Below, one piece after another: positions 63,117 through 64,000 of a stretch of DNA of 64,000 nucleotides (position 1 is the stretch's first letter; each line of letters begins with the position of its first letter). Source of the DNA: Desulforhabdus sp. TSK (GTDB taxonomy: Bacteria; Desulfobacterota; Syntrophobacteria; Syntrophobacterales; Syntrophobacteraceae); contig NZ_BQXM01000003.1 in assembly GCF_022836495.1 (NCBI RefSeq), positions 3,843 to 67,842 on the forward strand, read 5' to 3'. A model generated the notes under the pieces. The model worked only from the letters and a program-made list of their open reading frames with translations, was not told the DNA's origin and searched no databases. A program made the position numbers and the translations under genes.

Positions 63117-64000
63117 ATGCCTATCGGTACCTACTCTTATGACGAATATTTGCATCTTGTGGAATCATTTCATGGCTATACAGCGCCAGGAGTGATTATC
63201 GGCGGATTCATGGTGGATCTGGCCAGGAAACATCTGCCGGAAGGGACTCTCTTTTACGCTATTTCCGAAACAAACAAATGCCTTCCAGACGCCATTCAAC
63301 TCCTCACCCCATGTACCACGGGGAACGGCTGGCTCAAAGTGATCCATTTGGGACGCTATGCCCTGTGTCTCTATGACATGAACGAGGGCAGCGGCGTACG
63401 CGTCTTCATGGATGTCCGAAAAATGGATCAATGGCCGGAAATCAAAAGCTGGCACTTGAAGCTCAAACCCAAAGCGGAGCAGGACAAGGACCGGCTTCTG
63501 GATGACATCAGGCGGGCGGGCGAGGAGATTTTGAGTGTTCAGCGTGTGACGGTTCAGCCTCAATACCTCAAAAAACCGAAGGGAAGACGCATCGATGTCT
63601 GCCCCTTGTGCGGCGAGCCTTACCCGATTGGAGACGGAGCCATCTGCCGTGGATGCCAGGGAGAGGCCCCCTACCTGAGCACCGATGAACAAACGGCGCA
63701 GCCCGCTGCACCTCCCAATTTGAAGCCAGTCCCCGTGGAACAGGCTGTCGGAAAGGAACTGCTCCACGACATGACCCAGATCATTCCGGGAGAGAGCAAA
63801 ACAGCGGCTTTCCTCCATGGACAGAGGGTTTCCGTTGGAGACCTTTGCCGGCTCCAGCAAATGGGACGGCAGCATGTCTACACTCAGGACGATATTCCCC
63901 CGCAAAGTGACTGGGTCCACGAAAACGAAGCCGCCATCGCCTTTGCCGAAGCCATGGCAGGGGAAGGTGTTGCATGCGCGGGCGCACCCCACGAAGGAAA
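63117..64000 (+). CDS. FmdE-family protein fused to a molybdopterin-binding domain (partial, 3' end off window)
   Basis: The frame is open from ATG 63117 to the right edge (294 codons so far). Residues about 10-130 form an FmdE domain: FHGYTAPGVIIGGFM, ETNKCLPDAIQLLTPCTTGN and a following GSGVRVF. Next is a zinc ribbon (CPLCGEP, CRGCQGE, near 165-185). Then comes a segment typical of MoeA-like molybdopterin-binding proteins (AVGKELLHDMTQIIPGESK; LQQMGRQHVYT). FmdE is known from formylmethanofuran dehydrogenase operons; in non-methanogens this fusion is thought to concern molybdenum or tungsten cofactor handling for formate enzymes. The ribosome-binding site is GGAGA. Confidence 0.85.
   Translation, partial: MPIGTYSYDEYLHLVESFHGYTAPGVIIGGFMVDLARKHLPEGTLFYAISETNKCLPDAIQLLTPCTTGNGWLKVIHLGRYALCLYDMNEGSGVRVFMDVRKMDQWPEIKSWHLKLKPKAEQDKDRLLDDIRRAGEEILSVQRVTVQPQYLKKPKGRRIDVCPLCGEPYPIGDGAICRGCQGEAPYLSTDEQTAQPAAPPNLKPVPVEQAVGKELLHDMTQIIPGESKTAAFLHGQRVSVGDLCRLQQMGRQHVYTQDDIPPQSDWVHENEAAIAFAEAMAGEGVACAGAPHEG

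Overview
The window looks like chromosomal DNA of an anaerobic Desulfobacterota (deltaproteobacterial) lineage, probably close to the Syntrophobacterales. This is inferred from gene content, not from a database search. The content behind it is two glutaconate-type CoA-transferase pairs, an FmdE/molybdopterin-domain protein, a lexA-imuB-like-dnaE2 cassette, a stand-alone HPr/EI pair, type I glutamine synthetase with GlnB/GlnD, two sigma-54 activators and several sigma-54 promoters. There is no phage, insertion sequence, CRISPR array or rRNA; one tRNA (His) is present.

Layout. 1-900: the most unusual region, a tandem array of at least four near-identical 30-codon genes on the minus strand (first copy cut by the window edge). 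Each encodes a lipobox-like signal sequence followed by only Cys-Gly-Gly-Gly-Gly-Asn. Upstream are a good -24/-12 (sigma-54) promoter and two matching TGCACA-N6-KGTGCW dyads, and then an NtrC-family response regulator (900-2354), so the whole forms a plausible self-contained regulon. 2.7-5.6 kb: FAD-linked oxidase and pyruvate kinase. 5.6-8.1 kb (minus): a sugar nucleotidyltransferase and kinase pair (MurU/AmgK-like) flanked by two unlisted 44-residue genes. 8.2-9.3 kb: a possible structured RNA, an orphan receiver domain, a perfect 19-bp inverted repeat with extra half sites, and a sigma-54 promoter that leads straight to an intrinsic terminator (candidate small RNA). 9.4-14.4 kb: Tex, a large YcaO protein and a cold-shock protein. 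14.6-19.6 kb: the lexA, imuB-like, dnaE2 damage-tolerance operon. 19.7-24 kb: M1 peptidase, ChaN-like lipoprotein, cupin and a duplicated-domain protein. 24.3-32.5 kb (minus): the nitrogen block glnA (own sigma-54 promoter), glnD, glnB, nadE and a GAF/NifA-type activator. 32.9-36.6 kb: DUF4301-like protein, parvulin isomerase and a second cold-shock gene with the same leader element as the first. 36.7-41.4 kb (minus): a tight five-gene operon of a BioB-like radical SAM enzyme, an ABC uptake system and a COG3146-like protein. 41.7-47.6 kb: M20 peptidase and two divergent CoA-transferase pairs. 48.2-50.6 kb: tRNA-His and uvrB. 50.6-54 kb: PfkB kinase, a frameshifted exported protein, Smr protein and glycosyltransferase. 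54.1-61.3 kb: HAD phosphatase, lipase-like hydrolase, HPr, enzyme I, SmpB, a cysteine-cluster protein, a zinc dehydrogenase and a divergent TrpD-like transferase. 61.4-64 kb: a 5'-truncated outer-membrane protein, a small HAD protein, and a strong promoter overlapped by a perfect 17-bp palindrome ahead of the FmdE-type gene that runs off the right edge.

How it fits together. Nitrogen status is handled by GlnB/GlnD acting on GlnA, with a NifA/NtrC-type activator next door. Sigma-54 control appears at three sites (peptide array, candidate small RNA, glnA). Many genes are in short operons with 1-50 bp spacing, and convergent pairs are separated by long perfect hairpins that probably act as bidirectional terminators.
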